Source of the DNA: Chloroflexota bacterium
Lineage (GTDB): Bacteria > Chloroflexota > Anaerolineae > Anaerolineales > Villigracilaceae
Reading direction: 5' to 3'
Assembly: GCA_016235445.1 (NCBI GenBank)
Contig: JACRLB010000029.1
Span: forward strand, 123,542 to 187,541
DNA length: 64,000 bases
The notes under the pieces are model-generated. The model saw nothing but the letters and a program-made list of their open reading frames with translations. It was not told where the DNA came from and searched no databases. Position 1 is the first letter of the stretch. Every line of letters starts with the position of its first letter. Shown piece by piece: positions 52,130 through 60,844 of the stretch. The position numbers and the translations under genes were made by a program.

Positions 52130-52177
52130 TAACTGATAACTGATAACTGATAACTGATAACTGATAACTGATAACTG
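52126..52177. repeat. Heptanucleotide array (CTGATAA)x7
   Basis: Seven exact CTGATAA units (52126-52174) and a partial eighth. The stop codon of the peroxiredoxin gene (52127-52129) is inside the first unit. It fills the gap to the next gene. Confidence 0.95.
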
Positions 52178-52195
52178 ACCTTACCGGTGACAAAC

Positions 52196-53233
52196 ATGAC
52201 CCTCGGACATATTGCCTTTCTCGGTTCCGGAGAGACATCCCTCGCGGGTGGACGCATCTTCGAGAGCCTTGCCCGCCTCATTCCTGACCCGTTGCGGGTT
52301 GCCATACTGGAAACGCCAGCAGGCTTTGAGTTAAATGCCTCCCTCGTCGCAGGCCGCGTGGGAGAATTTCTCAAAGCCCGCTTGCAGAATTACAAACCAA
52401 CCATAGACCTCATCCCCGCCCGTAAAAAAGGGACGGAGTTCAGCCCCGATAACCTTGAAATTCTAAAGCCTTTACTGCAAGCCAACCTCATCTTTATGGG
52501 GCCGGGCAGTCCCAGTTATGTGGTACGCCAATTGCATGGCACGCTCGCCTGGGATATCATCCGCGCAAGGCACAGACTCGGCGCAACTTTGGTCTTTGCA
52601 TCTGCGGCAACCATTTCGGTAGGGGAGTGGGTACTGCCCGTTTATGAAATTTACAAAGTGGGGGAGGATGTTCATGTCAAAGATGGGCTGAATCTCTTCT
52701 CCGATTTTGGAATGCATGTCTCCTTCATCCCCCACTGGAACAACGCCGAAGGCGGCGTGGATTTGGATACCAGCCGCTGTTTCATGGGCATGGAACGATT
52801 TGAGCAATGGCGCAAACTCACCCCCGCAGAGAATATCATCGTTGGGCTGGATGAACACTCCGGCATCATCATGGACTGCGAAAAGGGAATTTGTGACGTG
52901 CATGGTGTTAGTTCGGTCACGGTATTGAAAAGCGACAGCGCAGAGATGTACGCTTCAGGCTCAAATTTTTCACTAAGTGAGCTTGGCAATTGCACCCTGC
53001 CTGAACCCATCGAAAAAGGAATTCGCCCCGATGTTTGGAAAATGGCGCTCGATGCAAATAAGACAAATGATGATGAAACACCGCCCGAAGAAGTCATGTC
53101 TCTGCTGGAACAGCGCAAACAAGTCCGCGCGGATAAGAATTTTGCCGAGTCGGATCGTCTGCGGGATGAGATAGCAGTCCTCGGCTGGACGGTGAAAGAC
53201 ACAAAAGAAGGCCAGCAATTGACGAAGATGTAG
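52196..53233 (+). CDS. Peptidase S51/cyanophycinase-like domain fused to a cysteinyl-tRNA synthetase C-terminal tail
   Basis: 345 aa. Residues about 1-250 look like a type 1 glutamine-amidotransferase/S51 fold: IAFLGSGETSLAGGRIF, IFMGPGSPSYVV, FASAATISVGEWVLPVYE (candidate Ser) and VGLDEHSGIIMD...VHGVSSVTVL, as in cyanophycinases. Residues about 297-345 (EVMSLLEQRKQVRADKNFAESDRLRDEIAVLGWTVKDTKEG) match the end of CysRS. There is no aminoacylation domain, so it cannot be a tRNA synthetase. The GTG at 52187 is an alternative start. Confidence 0.75.
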   Translation: MTLGHIAFLGSGETSLAGGRIFESLARLIPDPLRVAILETPAGFELNASLVAGRVGEFLKARLQNYKPTIDLIPARKKGTEFSPDNLEILKPLLQANLIFMGPGSPSYVVRQLHGTLAWDIIRARHRLGATLVFASAATISVGEWVLPVYEIYKVGEDVHVKDGLNLFSDFGMHVSFIPHWNNAEGGVDLDTSRCFMGMERFEQWRKLTPAENIIVGLDEHSGIIMDCEKGICDVHGVSSVTVLKSDSAEMYASGSNFSLSELGNCTLPEPIEKGIRPDVWKMALDANKTNDDETPPEEVMSLLEQRKQVRADKNFAESDRLRDEIAVLGWTVKDTKEGQQLTKM

Positions 53234-53261
53234 CGTACCGCAACATTATGAAGTTTAACAA

Positions 53262-53404
53262 CTGATTACCTTACATTCTCAAAATTAGGACGCTGATGAA
53301 CGCTGAAAACGCTGATTGGACCGTTTTTTTTCTCGCGATTCCTCAAAAAAATCTGCGTTGATCTGCGTTTTTCAGCGTCCGAACCCAAAGTGTAAGGTAA
53401 TCAG
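53262..53404. repeat. Palindromic element with CTGATTACCTTACA ends
   Basis: Perfect 14-bp terminal inverted repeat (53262-53275 / 53391-53404) with inner GGACGCTGA and TCAGCGTCC arms. The end sequence is a variant of the ACTCACCTTACGC terminus. Confidence 0.85.
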
Positions 53405-53812
53405 GTTTAACAAATAAATACCGTAACTGCTGTCCGAAAACGCGCCTAATTTGGCGCAGGCATTACGGGATTATTTTCTTAAAAACCATAAGCCGCCTAG
53501 TCCGCTTTAGCGGGGTTTGTAGGTGTAGCCTGACGGTTCATCGTCAGGCGGTGTGAAGGCGAGGATAATGCCAAATGGACGGGACGCATTGTTAGCGAGG
53601 TTGCTTTTAGGTTTGGCATTTTTCTGTTTCGATTGGTTGAATCTACGCTGTTGGCCCGCCGTGGGATGAACCCCACGGCTATGGTTACGAAGGCGGCTGA
53701 AGCCGCCTAGTCCGCTTATGAAATTTAACAAATAAATACCGTAACCAACTCTCGGTAGCAGAGCTAGATTGGCAACTGACATTACGGCAATAATTTCTTA
53801 AAAACCATAATG
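53405..53812. repeat. Repeat cluster: duplicated TTTAACAAATAAATACCGTAAC block and GACGGTTCATCGTC palindrome
   Basis: A block of about 110 bp starting TTTAACAAATAAATACCGTAAC and ending TTCTTAAAAACCATAA occurs at about 53405-53493 and again at about 53721-53810. Between them lie two AGCCGCCTAGTCCGCTT copies and a GTAGCCTGACGGTTCATCGTCAGGC palindrome. No coding signal. Confidence 0.75.
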
Positions 53813-53848
53813 TTGTGTGTGTTTTTGAAGCAAAACCGTACTCGCAAG

Positions 53849-53984
53849 ATAAATCTCCCTGGCACTGCCCGCCACATTGTCCCCGACACTTGCACCGCAC
53901 TGCGTTTGGTGCGGTGCAAGTGAGCGAAGCGAGTGGGAGGGCAAGTGTGCGGTATCGCATTTTGTCTGACAAAATGCGATAAAA
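53849..53984. repeat. Palindromes upstream of the nucleoside phosphorylase gene
   Basis: CACTTGCACCGCAC...GTGCGGTGCAAGTG (about 53888-53923) and TATCGCATTTTGT-CTG-ACAAAATGCGATA (about 53953-53981). The second lies at the expected promoter position and could be an operator or a terminator of upstream transcripts. Confidence 0.6.
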
Positions 53985-54014
53985 TACCCGCGCAAGAATT
54001 TTCAAGGAGACGAT

Positions 54015-55310
54015 ATGCGCGCGGTAGATATCATTATTAAAAAACGCGATAAACAGCAATTGACCGCCGAAGAGATCGAATTCTTCGTGCGTGGGTTTAC
54101 GAACGGGGATATTCCAGATTACCAGGCCTCCGCTTTTGCAATGGCAATCATGCTCAATGGCATGTCGCCCGTTGAAACCGCAGACCTTACCCTGGCCATG
54201 GCACGTTCCGGGCAGGTGCTGGACCTTTCCAAAGAAGTTGACATCGTCGTGGATAAACACTCCTCCGGCGGCGTGGGCGATAAGACCAGCATCTCCGTCA
54301 TGCCGATGGTGGCGGCTTGCGGCCTGCCTGTTGGCAAAATGTCTGGCCGTGGACTGGGCTTCAGCGGCGGCACCCTCGATAAATTGGAATCCATCCCCGG
54401 CTATCGCGTGGATTTGTCTACGGATGAATTCAAGAAGCAATTAAGAGAAAAAGGTATCGTGCTCACAGGCCAGTCCATGGACCTTGCGCCCGCGGATGGC
54501 AAAATGTACGCCCTGCGCGATGTGACTGGCACAGTGCCTTCGATGCCGTTGATCGCCTCATCCATTATGTGCAAGAAGATCGCGGGCGGCGCGAATGCCA
54601 TCGTGTTGGATGTCAAAACGGGTCTCGGCGCATTCATGCAGACCTTGCCAGAAGCCCGCGAACTTGCCAGCCTAATGGTGGATATTGGCCGCCGGGCGGG
54701 GCGCAATACCGTTGCCCTGCTCTCAGACATGAATCAACCACTTGGCGCGGCGGTGGGGAATGCGCTCGAAGTCATCGAAGCCATTGACATGCTGCGCGGC
54801 GGCGGTCCCGCAGATTACCGCGAGCATTGTTTGCATGTGGCCGCGCATGTGCTGGTTGTGGGTCAGCGCGCAAAAGACCTGAACGAAGGCCGCGCCATGG
54901 CGGAAAATTCCATTGCGGATGGAAGCGCGCTGGAAAAATTCCGAGCGCTGGTGGCGGCGCAGGGCGGCGATGCCTCTTACGTGGACGATAACTCCAGGTT
55001 CGAGCGGGCAAAATATGTGGAAGTGGCACATGCTCCTCGAAACGGATTCATCTCACAGGTCCATGCAAGAAGCGTGGGCGAAGCCTCTGTCGTGTTGGGG
55101 GCTGGTCGTGCAAAAAAAGGCGACCCCGTCGATCATGCCGTTGGGTTCATCATCCACAAAAAAGTGGGAGACGAGGTTCGGGAAGGCGAGCCGCTGTTTG
55201 AAGTTCATGCGAACGACCGGGCGAAACTGGCGGCGGCGCGCAAGGCCGCGCTCTCTGCGCATCTGTTTAGCGATGAATTTGTGCCGCCATTACCACTGTT
55301 TTACGAGTAA
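54015..55310 (+). CDS. Pyrimidine-nucleoside (thymidine/uridine) phosphorylase
   Basis: 431 aa. Phosphorolyses thymidine, deoxyuridine or uridine in nucleoside salvage. The signature DKHSSGGVGDKTSISVMP is at about residues 80-97; the phosphate loop GRGLGFSGGTLDKLESIPG and the substrate site LRDVTGTVPSMPLIASSIMCKK are intact. The C-terminal domain has VGFIIHKKVGDEVREGEPLFEVHAND. The length fits DeoA/Pdp. AAGGAG lies 6 nt before the ATG. Whether it prefers thymidine or also uridine cannot be read here. Confidence 0.95.
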   Translation: MRAVDIIIKKRDKQQLTAEEIEFFVRGFTNGDIPDYQASAFAMAIMLNGMSPVETADLTLAMARSGQVLDLSKEVDIVVDKHSSGGVGDKTSISVMPMVAACGLPVGKMSGRGLGFSGGTLDKLESIPGYRVDLSTDEFKKQLREKGIVLTGQSMDLAPADGKMYALRDVTGTVPSMPLIASSIMCKKIAGGANAIVLDVKTGLGAFMQTLPEARELASLMVDIGRRAGRNTVALLSDMNQPLGAAVGNALEVIEAIDMLRGGGPADYREHCLHVAAHVLVVGQRAKDLNEGRAMAENSIADGSALEKFRALVAAQGGDASYVDDNSRFERAKYVEVAHAPRNGFISQVHARSVGEASVVLGAGRAKKGDPVDHAVGFIIHKKVGDEVREGEPLFEVHANDRAKLAAARKAALSAHLFSDEFVPPLPLFYE

Positions 55311-55371
55311 AATAGCGTATAGTCTTGCAGATTATTTACGAATCAGGCATACCTAACATAGGAAACCGGTA

Positions 55372-58300
55372 ATGGCAAAAGTCTCTTTGAGAATATACAA
55401 TCGTGAAATCGAACGCCTCGTCGAGCAGGGACACATGGACGAGGCCATTGCTCATTGTCGTCATATCCTGAAAACATTTCCCAAACATCTTGAAACCTAC
55501 CGACTGCTGGGCAAGGCGTATCTCGAAGTAAAACACTACAACGAAGCGGTGGATATTTTCGGGCGGACGCTCATGTCTGTGCCCGGTGATTTTGTGGCGC
55601 ACGTCGGTTTAAGCATCATCAACGATGAAGAAAATAAATTGGATGATGCCATCTGGCACATGGAACGCGCCTTCGAGGCACAGCCATCCAATGCCGCCAT
55701 TCAGGGCGAACTGCAAAGGTTGTACGGACGCCGCGATGGCATGGAACCGCCCAAGATTCGAATGACCCGCGGTGCGCTTGCCCACATGTATGTGCAGGGT
55801 GAGTTGTACCCGCAAGCCATTGCAGAGATTCGCGCCGTGCTCGCGCAAGACCCCCAGCGCGCCGACATGCAGGTTCTGCTGGCGTATTCCTATTTCAAGA
55901 GCGGCCAAAAATCGGACGCTTCCGATATTTGCAACCAGCTATTAAAACGCTACCCATACTGCTTCGATGCCAACCGCATCCTGGTCGAATTATTGCCAGC
56001 CACTGCCGGCGCAACCGAAAGCACACAAGTCTATCGAATGCGCGTCGGCGAACTCGACCCCTACGCCAATTTTGCCAAAGGGTCGGTTTTCCAAACCGAC
56101 GAAGTCTCCGATGCCTCCATAAATTTGGAAAGACACGAATACTCCGGCGAAGAAATTCCAGCAGGGCAGGAATGGACTTCCTCGCTTGGCATTGGGCTTG
56201 GCTCATCTGAGATGCCTGCGCTGGCCTCCTCCTCTTTTGACGACCAGCCAGATTGGTTAAAGTCCAGCGGATTGACAAATGACACGCCTCTTTCTGCGCC
56301 CGCAGTTGATTCTGCTTCGGACGCAAAAGACGAAATCCCGGACTTTCTCCGCGCCGCAGGCTGGGGAGAATCCAACGCCCCAGAACAACCCACATCCATG
56401 TTCGACGATGAACCCGCCGGTGAACCGCTCGTCGCCGCAGACTTGCCAGACTGGCTCAAAGCCCAGGCTCCCAAAGCTGACACGCTTAACCCAATCACTC
56501 AACCCATCCCAGATGTGATGCTCCAATCCACAGACACCCCAGACTGGCTAAGCGGGCTGGATAATTCACAATCTGCCGCATCCTTATTTGAATCCCCGCA
56601 ACCCGAATCCACGCCACCCGCCGACCTGCCCGATTGGTTGAGCGGGCTTGGCAGTGCCGCCGCCGCTTCCCAAACAGAATCCGAACCAGCCGGCGATGTC
56701 CCCGATTGGCTCGGCGGGCTTGGCAACGAACCAAAAACCACCCCGCCTGCCAATGCGCCAGAACCACAAGCAGAAGCCCAACCCGCAGACCTTCCCGATT
56801 GGCTCCGCGCGGCTGAACAAAAAAGTGAATCAATGCCTTCTGTTGAAAGCCTCGGCGCATCTTCACAGGAACAGGACGATGCAGTGGCGTGGCTCGAATC
56901 TCTTGCCGCAAAACATGGCGCCAAGCCCGAGGAACTCGTCACAGACCCGAACAAACGCAGTGAAACCCCGCCCGAGTGGGTGGCCCAGGCGCAATCCATC
57001 AATCAACAACCTGTGACGCCGCAGTTGAATGTGCAAGACCTCGGCGCATCCGCGCAAGAGCAGGATGATGCCGTGGCATGGCTCGAATCTCTGGCCGCCA
57101 AGCATGGCGCCAAGCCCGAAGAACTTGTCACAGACCCGAACAAACGCAGTGAAACTCCGCCCGAATGGGTACAGCAAGCCCAGTCCATTGGCGAGGCACA
57201 GCCAGTCCACGATGTGCCCGCCGAAAAAACGGAATGGATCGAAGGCGCGCAAAACATCGGCGAACAATTTTTTGCCGAATTTGAAAGCGGCTCCACCTCC
57301 ACACCTGCCACTGATGAAACTGGCATGTGGCTTCGCGGCCTGGATGAAAATGAAAAGCAGGATGAAAAACCGCTTCAACGCGGCGACATCCCCGAATGGT
57401 TAAGTGACACCCAACCGCCTGCCGACTCTGGCGAGAAATTTGAATTCCCCGAACAGAAAGACGCCGCACCCACCCCCGACCTGCCAAACTGGTTGAGCGG
57501 AATTGACGATGCGCCCCCCGTCCAAAACGGCGATTACATCAGCCAAAACCTTTCCAACCAGGACCTCTCCGACTGGCTCAGCGGTTTGGATAACGAACCC
57601 GGCCTCGATATAGACCCCGAACTTATCCGTGCCTCTGCGCGTCCGCCGCTGGGTCAGGCTGGGAAACCTCTTGAATCCCAACCCGCAAAATCTGACCTGC
57701 CAGACTGGTTAAGCGGCGTGGATTCTCAACCTGAATCAGATGACGATGCCTGGAAACAATCCATCGGACAAGAACCCGCTTCCACCCCGACCGATATGCC
57801 TGTATCCTCCCCACAAGAGGCTCCCGTTACGCTGACAGCAGACCTGCCCGACTGGCTAAAAGGCGTGGACGAAGAGACTGTCGAAGCCGATGCAAGCGGC
57901 GAAGATACGCCCCCCTGGGAACATCGCGAACAATACGAAGCGGAAGCAGTTCCGCAACAGCAACCCAAACCCACATCCCCATCAGACTGGCACCCGCTGG
58001 AACCCAAAGAGGTTGCCCCTGCACAACAGCAACAGCAGGCGCCCCAGCCCAAACAGCCGATCTCCACGTCGCCGGCGCGCGCCCAACCGATTATGCAGAA
58101 CCCGCCTTCCCCTGAACCCAGCGAGAAAGCTCCCGTGGAAAAGAAGAAGCCCGTCAGGGCGGCACGTCAACCCAAAGCCGAGGGGCCGACCCATGTCAAT
58201 GTGTTGGGGCAGGCCAAGGGTGAGTTGGATCGGGGCGACATCCCCGCGGCCCTGGATCATTACGGGAAGCTGATCAAAAAGGGCAGGCATCTCGAGGAAA

Positions 58301-58443
58301 CCATCCGCGATCTGACAGACTCGATCTATCGCTACCCTGTGGAAGTTGGCATCTGGCAAACGCTGGGCGATGCCTACATGCGCGCAAATCGTTTGAAGGA
58401 AGCCCTCGAGGCTTATAACAAAGCCGAAGAGTTGATACGTTGA
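55372..58443 (+). CDS. TPR protein with repeated PDWL motifs, 1023 aa
   Basis: N-terminal TPRs (about residues 1-215: LVEQGHMDEAIAHCRHILKTFP, LLGKAYLEVKHYNEAVDIF) and C-terminal TPRs (about 945-1023) flank a 700-residue acidic, Pro/Gln/Ser-rich disordered region. That region repeats a short motif about 14 times: D-x-P-D-W-L-S/K-G-L/V or close variants. A 44-residue unit (EQDDAVAWLESLAAKHGAKP...ETPPEWV) occurs twice in tandem at about 500 and 563. No signal peptide. Probably a scaffold; no function is established. Confidence 0.85.
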   Translation: MAKVSLRIYNREIERLVEQGHMDEAIAHCRHILKTFPKHLETYRLLGKAYLEVKHYNEAVDIFGRTLMSVPGDFVAHVGLSIINDEENKLDDAIWHMERAFEAQPSNAAIQGELQRLYGRRDGMEPPKIRMTRGALAHMYVQGELYPQAIAEIRAVLAQDPQRADMQVLLAYSYFKSGQKSDASDICNQLLKRYPYCFDANRILVELLPATAGATESTQVYRMRVGELDPYANFAKGSVFQTDEVSDASINLERHEYSGEEIPAGQEWTSSLGIGLGSSEMPALASSSFDDQPDWLKSSGLTNDTPLSAPAVDSASDAKDEIPDFLRAAGWGESNAPEQPTSMFDDEPAGEPLVAADLPDWLKAQAPKADTLNPITQPIPDVMLQSTDTPDWLSGLDNSQSAASLFESPQPESTPPADLPDWLSGLGSAAAASQTESEPAGDVPDWLGGLGNEPKTTPPANAPEPQAEAQPADLPDWLRAAEQKSESMPSVESLGASSQEQDDAVAWLESLAAKHGAKPEELVTDPNKRSETPPEWVAQAQSINQQPVTPQLNVQDLGASAQEQDDAVAWLESLAAKHGAKPEELVTDPNKRSETPPEWVQQAQSIGEAQPVHDVPAEKTEWIEGAQNIGEQFFAEFESGSTSTPATDETGMWLRGLDENEKQDEKPLQRGDIPEWLSDTQPPADSGEKFEFPEQKDAAPTPDLPNWLSGIDDAPPVQNGDYISQNLSNQDLSDWLSGLDNEPGLDIDPELIRASARPPLGQAGKPLESQPAKSDLPDWLSGVDSQPESDDDAWKQSIGQEPASTPTDMPVSSPQEAPVTLTADLPDWLKGVDEETVEADASGEDTPPWEHREQYEAEAVPQQQPKPTSPSDWHPLEPKEVAPAQQQQQAPQPKQPISTSPARAQPIMQNPPSPEPSEKAPVEKKKPVRAARQPKAEGPTHVNVLGQAKGELDRGDIPAALDHYGKLIKKGRHLEETIRDLTDSIYRYPVEVGIWQTLGDAYMRANRLKEALEAYNKAEELIR

Positions 58444-58487
58444 TTCAGCGATTCATCGAGTCAGCCAATTCGCTGAAGCGCTGAATC
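58442..58487 (+). terminator. Hairpin after the TPR gene
   Basis: Arms GATTCAGCG and CGCTGAATC with inner GATTCATCGA-like sequence begin at the TPR stop codon. Weak U-tract (GTCATATTTTATTTT after it). Confidence 0.55.
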
Positions 58488-58512
58488 GTCATATTTTATT
58501 TTGGAGGAATTT

Positions 58513-58965
58513 GTGGAAAGAACGCTCGTACTTGTAAAACCCGATGGTGTACAGCGCGGCTTGATCGGTGAAGTGATCGGCCGCTTTGAACGCCGCGGAC
58601 TGCGCCTTGTGGCCGCGAAATTCATTCAAGTAAGCCAGACGCTGGCTGAAACGCATTATGCCGAGCACCAGGGCAAACCCTTTTATGATGGCTTGATCTC
58701 GTATATTACATCCGCACCTGTGATGGCCATGGTGTGGGAAGGCCCCAATGCTGTTGCCGCCGTGCGCCAGACCGTTGGCTCCACCAAGCCTGTCGAAGCC
58801 GCACCCGGCACCATCCGCCACGACTTTGCCCTTGAAGTAGGCCGCAACCTTATCCACGCTTCGGATAAGCCTGAAACGGGCGAGCGTGAAGTTGCGCTCT
58901 GGTTCAAGCAGGAAGAACTCGTGGATTGGAAACGCGCAGTGGATGCGTGGGTGTTCGAGAAGTAA
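58513..58965 (+). CDS. ndk: Nucleoside diphosphate kinase
   Basis: 150 aa. [51 protein letters not shown], and the phospho-His motif [20 protein letters not shown] are intact. GTG at 58513 has GGAGG 5 nt upstream and is preferred over a TTG at 58501 inside that site. It balances NTP pools and would supply substrates for the cyclic nucleotide synthases. Confidence 0.96.
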   Translation: MERTLVLVKPDGVQRGLIGEVIGRFERRGLRLVAAKFIQVSQTLAETHYAEHQGKPFYDGLISYITSAPVMAMVWEGPNAVAAVRQTVGSTKPVEAAPGTIRHDFALEVGRNLIHASDKPETGEREVALWFKQEELVDWKRAVDAWVFEK

Positions 58966-59133
58966 CAACTCGTAATTCGTGAGGCGTAATTCGTAGAAAA
59001 GCATCCCGCAGGTTTTTGGACTCTGCAGGATGCTTTTTTGATTGACAGGAAAGTGATAAAAAATAGTGGAACGAAATAATGAACTTACGAGATCGTGTCG
59101 TTTCTTCCCAGTTCCAAAACAGGAGAGTTGTTT

Positions 59134-60120
59134 ATGAAAAGATCGCGATGGTTCACAACGATTGTGATACTTGTGCTGGCGGCCCTGGCTTGTAACGTCC
59201 CTGGCGTAACCAGCAACGATGTTGGCATCGAGGAAACACGGGTGGCATTGGCTGTTCAGCAAACCAGCCTGGCAATCCAACAGTCCACGCTGGCGGCAGG
59301 CGGTTCAGCGCAATCCCTCCCGCCGCTTGCAGAGACCTACACGCCTTATCCGACTTATACGGCAGTTCCCGCAGGGACGGATGCCGTTCCCCCTCCCACG
59401 ACGGTTGATATACGCGCGCGGATCAAGTCTTCCAATATTCTCATTTATGAAGATATTATGGGATACCCATCCCTGTTGCCGGTGGTTGACAATACGATCA
59501 ACTCGATGAGCTTTTCAGGGGGCAAGGTTATCAATGCCGCGGATGGTCTGGGGACTTTTAAGCAACATGCCAATTCGGCGACTCCGTGGGATTTGATGAT
59601 CGTGGCCTCGGAAGTGCGTTCCAGTTTCAGCGGCGAGATGTTCGAAATGATGTACGACCATATCGATAACGGCGGCGCGGTTATCATCGAATTGTGGCAT
59701 TTGGATAAGATCGCCAGCGGTAAGATTGCTCCCATTCTAAGCAAATGCGGCGTAAAACTCTTCCGTGATTGGACACGCGACCCGAAATATGATCCGTTCG
59801 ATTACTCGATCTATTGGCTGGATACATCCCACCCACTGCTTTCTTCACCGAATACTCTCCAGGCGCCTTCGTACCCGTACCCTGAATGGTTTGGCGATGC
59901 CGGGGATTTGCTGGAACTAAGTTCTGGTGGAGATGCGGTTCTGGTGGGTGGTCTCCACGCCAACCGCAAATCGGATTATGGCGTGGTGGCGGTCTGCATG
60001 GGCGGGCGTATGGTGATCCAATCCTTCTCGTCTCATGATTATGAATGGGATGTGGTTCAGCCGCTTTGGGTGAATTACATCAACTATACCCTGACCAATC
60101 ATTATGAAAACGTTCCGTGA
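59134..60120 (+). CDS. Predicted lipoprotein, function unknown
   Basis: 328 aa from the ATG with AGGAGAG upstream. Lipobox LAALAC, a Gln/Thr/Pro-rich linker to residue 90, then a domain of about 235 residues with GGAVIIELWHLDKIASGKI and YPEWFGDAGDLLELSSGGDAVLVGG that recalls glutamine-amidotransferase-like folds (Rossmann-type, seen in DUF4350-like proteins); this is a guess from pattern only. It stands alone between repeats. Confidence 0.75.
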   Translation: MKRSRWFTTIVILVLAALACNVPGVTSNDVGIEETRVALAVQQTSLAIQQSTLAAGGSAQSLPPLAETYTPYPTYTAVPAGTDAVPPPTTVDIRARIKSSNILIYEDIMGYPSLLPVVDNTINSMSFSGGKVINAADGLGTFKQHANSATPWDLMIVASEVRSSFSGEMFEMMYDHIDNGGAVIIELWHLDKIASGKIAPILSKCGVKLFRDWTRDPKYDPFDYSIYWLDTSHPLLSSPNTLQAPSYPYPEWFGDAGDLLELSSGGDAVLVGGLHANRKSDYGVVAVCMGGRMVIQSFSSHDYEWDVVQPLWVNYINYTLTNHYENVP

Positions 60121-60213
60121 GGTGAAATCACGGAGTCTTCCGGATGGTTTATGAATAACGCGCTTTACGCGGTAGCGCGAGATTTATCTCGCAAAACAGG
60201 CGACATGAATGCC

Positions 60214-60385
60214 AACCTTACGCAGTAGGGGCGACCCATCCATATTCTTGAAAACCTGATTGTGCAAAAGGCGGGTCGCCCTGTTCCCGCGAGATGCCTT
60301 CTGCACTGGGCAACCCGCCTTTGAGAATAAGCCTCTTGTAATGCCTGGACGGGTTGCCCCTACGGTAAATCGCGTAAGGTGAGTT
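60214..60385. repeat. Palindromic element with CCTTACGC ends
   Basis: Left AACCTTACGCAG and right GCGTAAGGTGAGTT ends of the CTCACCTTACGC family around GGGGCGACCC/GGGTCGCCC and GGCAACCCGCC/GGGTTGCCCC arms. The other parts of 60121-60213 show nothing recognisable. Confidence 0.75.
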
Positions 60386-60391
60386 AATAAG

Positions 60392-60437
60392 CAAGAACAG
60401 TCCCCGTAAATGATGAAATTTGCGGGGACTGTTCTTG
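60392..60437 (-). terminator. 15-bp hairpin downstream of the truncated rsfS
   Basis: Perfect arms CAAGAACAGTCCCCG and CGGGGACTGTTCTTG with a 16-nt loop. On the minus strand it is followed by CTTATTAAC; it could close the response regulator-thpR-rsfS transcript. Confidence 0.65.
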
Positions 60438-60466
60438 TTGATGTTGTGGAAAAGCCTACAGATTGT

Positions 60467-60608
60467 GAGAGACTGTTTCTTAACTCTTTTTTGGGACACG
60501 GACAGCACAGAGTAGACTGAAGTTCACGGAAGAAACCATAAAAAGCCTCTCTTTTCCGTGAATTCCGTGTACAAAAAAGAAGAGCGATAAGACTTAAGAA
60601 ACACTCTC
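60467..60608. mobile_element. MITE-like element (second copy), joined to rsfS
   Basis: Ends GAGAGACTGTTTCTTAA and TTAAGAAACACTCTC, core TTCACGG...CCGTGAA and ACACGGACAGCACAGAG. Its right end overlaps the last codons and the stop codon of rsfS. No clear target duplication. Confidence 0.75.
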
Positions 60609-60842
60609 GCCGTCGCGGGAGAAGCCCTGCTGTTTGCCCTTTTTCTTGTGTTTGGAGCGGATGTCTTCGATGACGGATTTGGCGAGGGCGTCTATCATGC
60701 GGTCGCTGGTGCCGGTGCAGATGATGAAATAGTCGGTAAATGAAACGATGTCTTTCAGGTCGATCAGGACGATGTCTTCGCCCTTTTTATCTTCGAGAGA
60801 GTTTACGATTTCACGTGCAAGTTCGAGTGCGTTCAGGTTTCA
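60594..60842 (-). pseudogene. rsfS: Ribosomal silencing factor RsfS, truncated and possibly frameshifted
   Basis: The minus strand encodes ALELAREIVNSLEDKKGEDI, VLIDLKDIVSFTDYFIICTG and TSDRMIDALAKSVIEDI, the first two thirds of the Iojap/RsfS domain. It then reaches GFSRDGESVS and a stop, where ESVS-stop comes from the end of the 60467-60608 element. The normal WxLxDxGDVVVHxF end is missing. At the 5' end a GTG (60840-60842) 2 nt after thpR would give VKPE in another frame; one extra base near codon 5 separates it from the RsfS frame. Otherwise no usual start codon exists. Confidence 0.75.
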
Positions 60843-60844
60843 CC

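Noticed and set aside
52196..53233. Cysteinyl-tRNA synthetase
   Set aside because: Only the C-terminal tail resembles CysRS; the HIGH and KMSKS catalytic motifs are absent.
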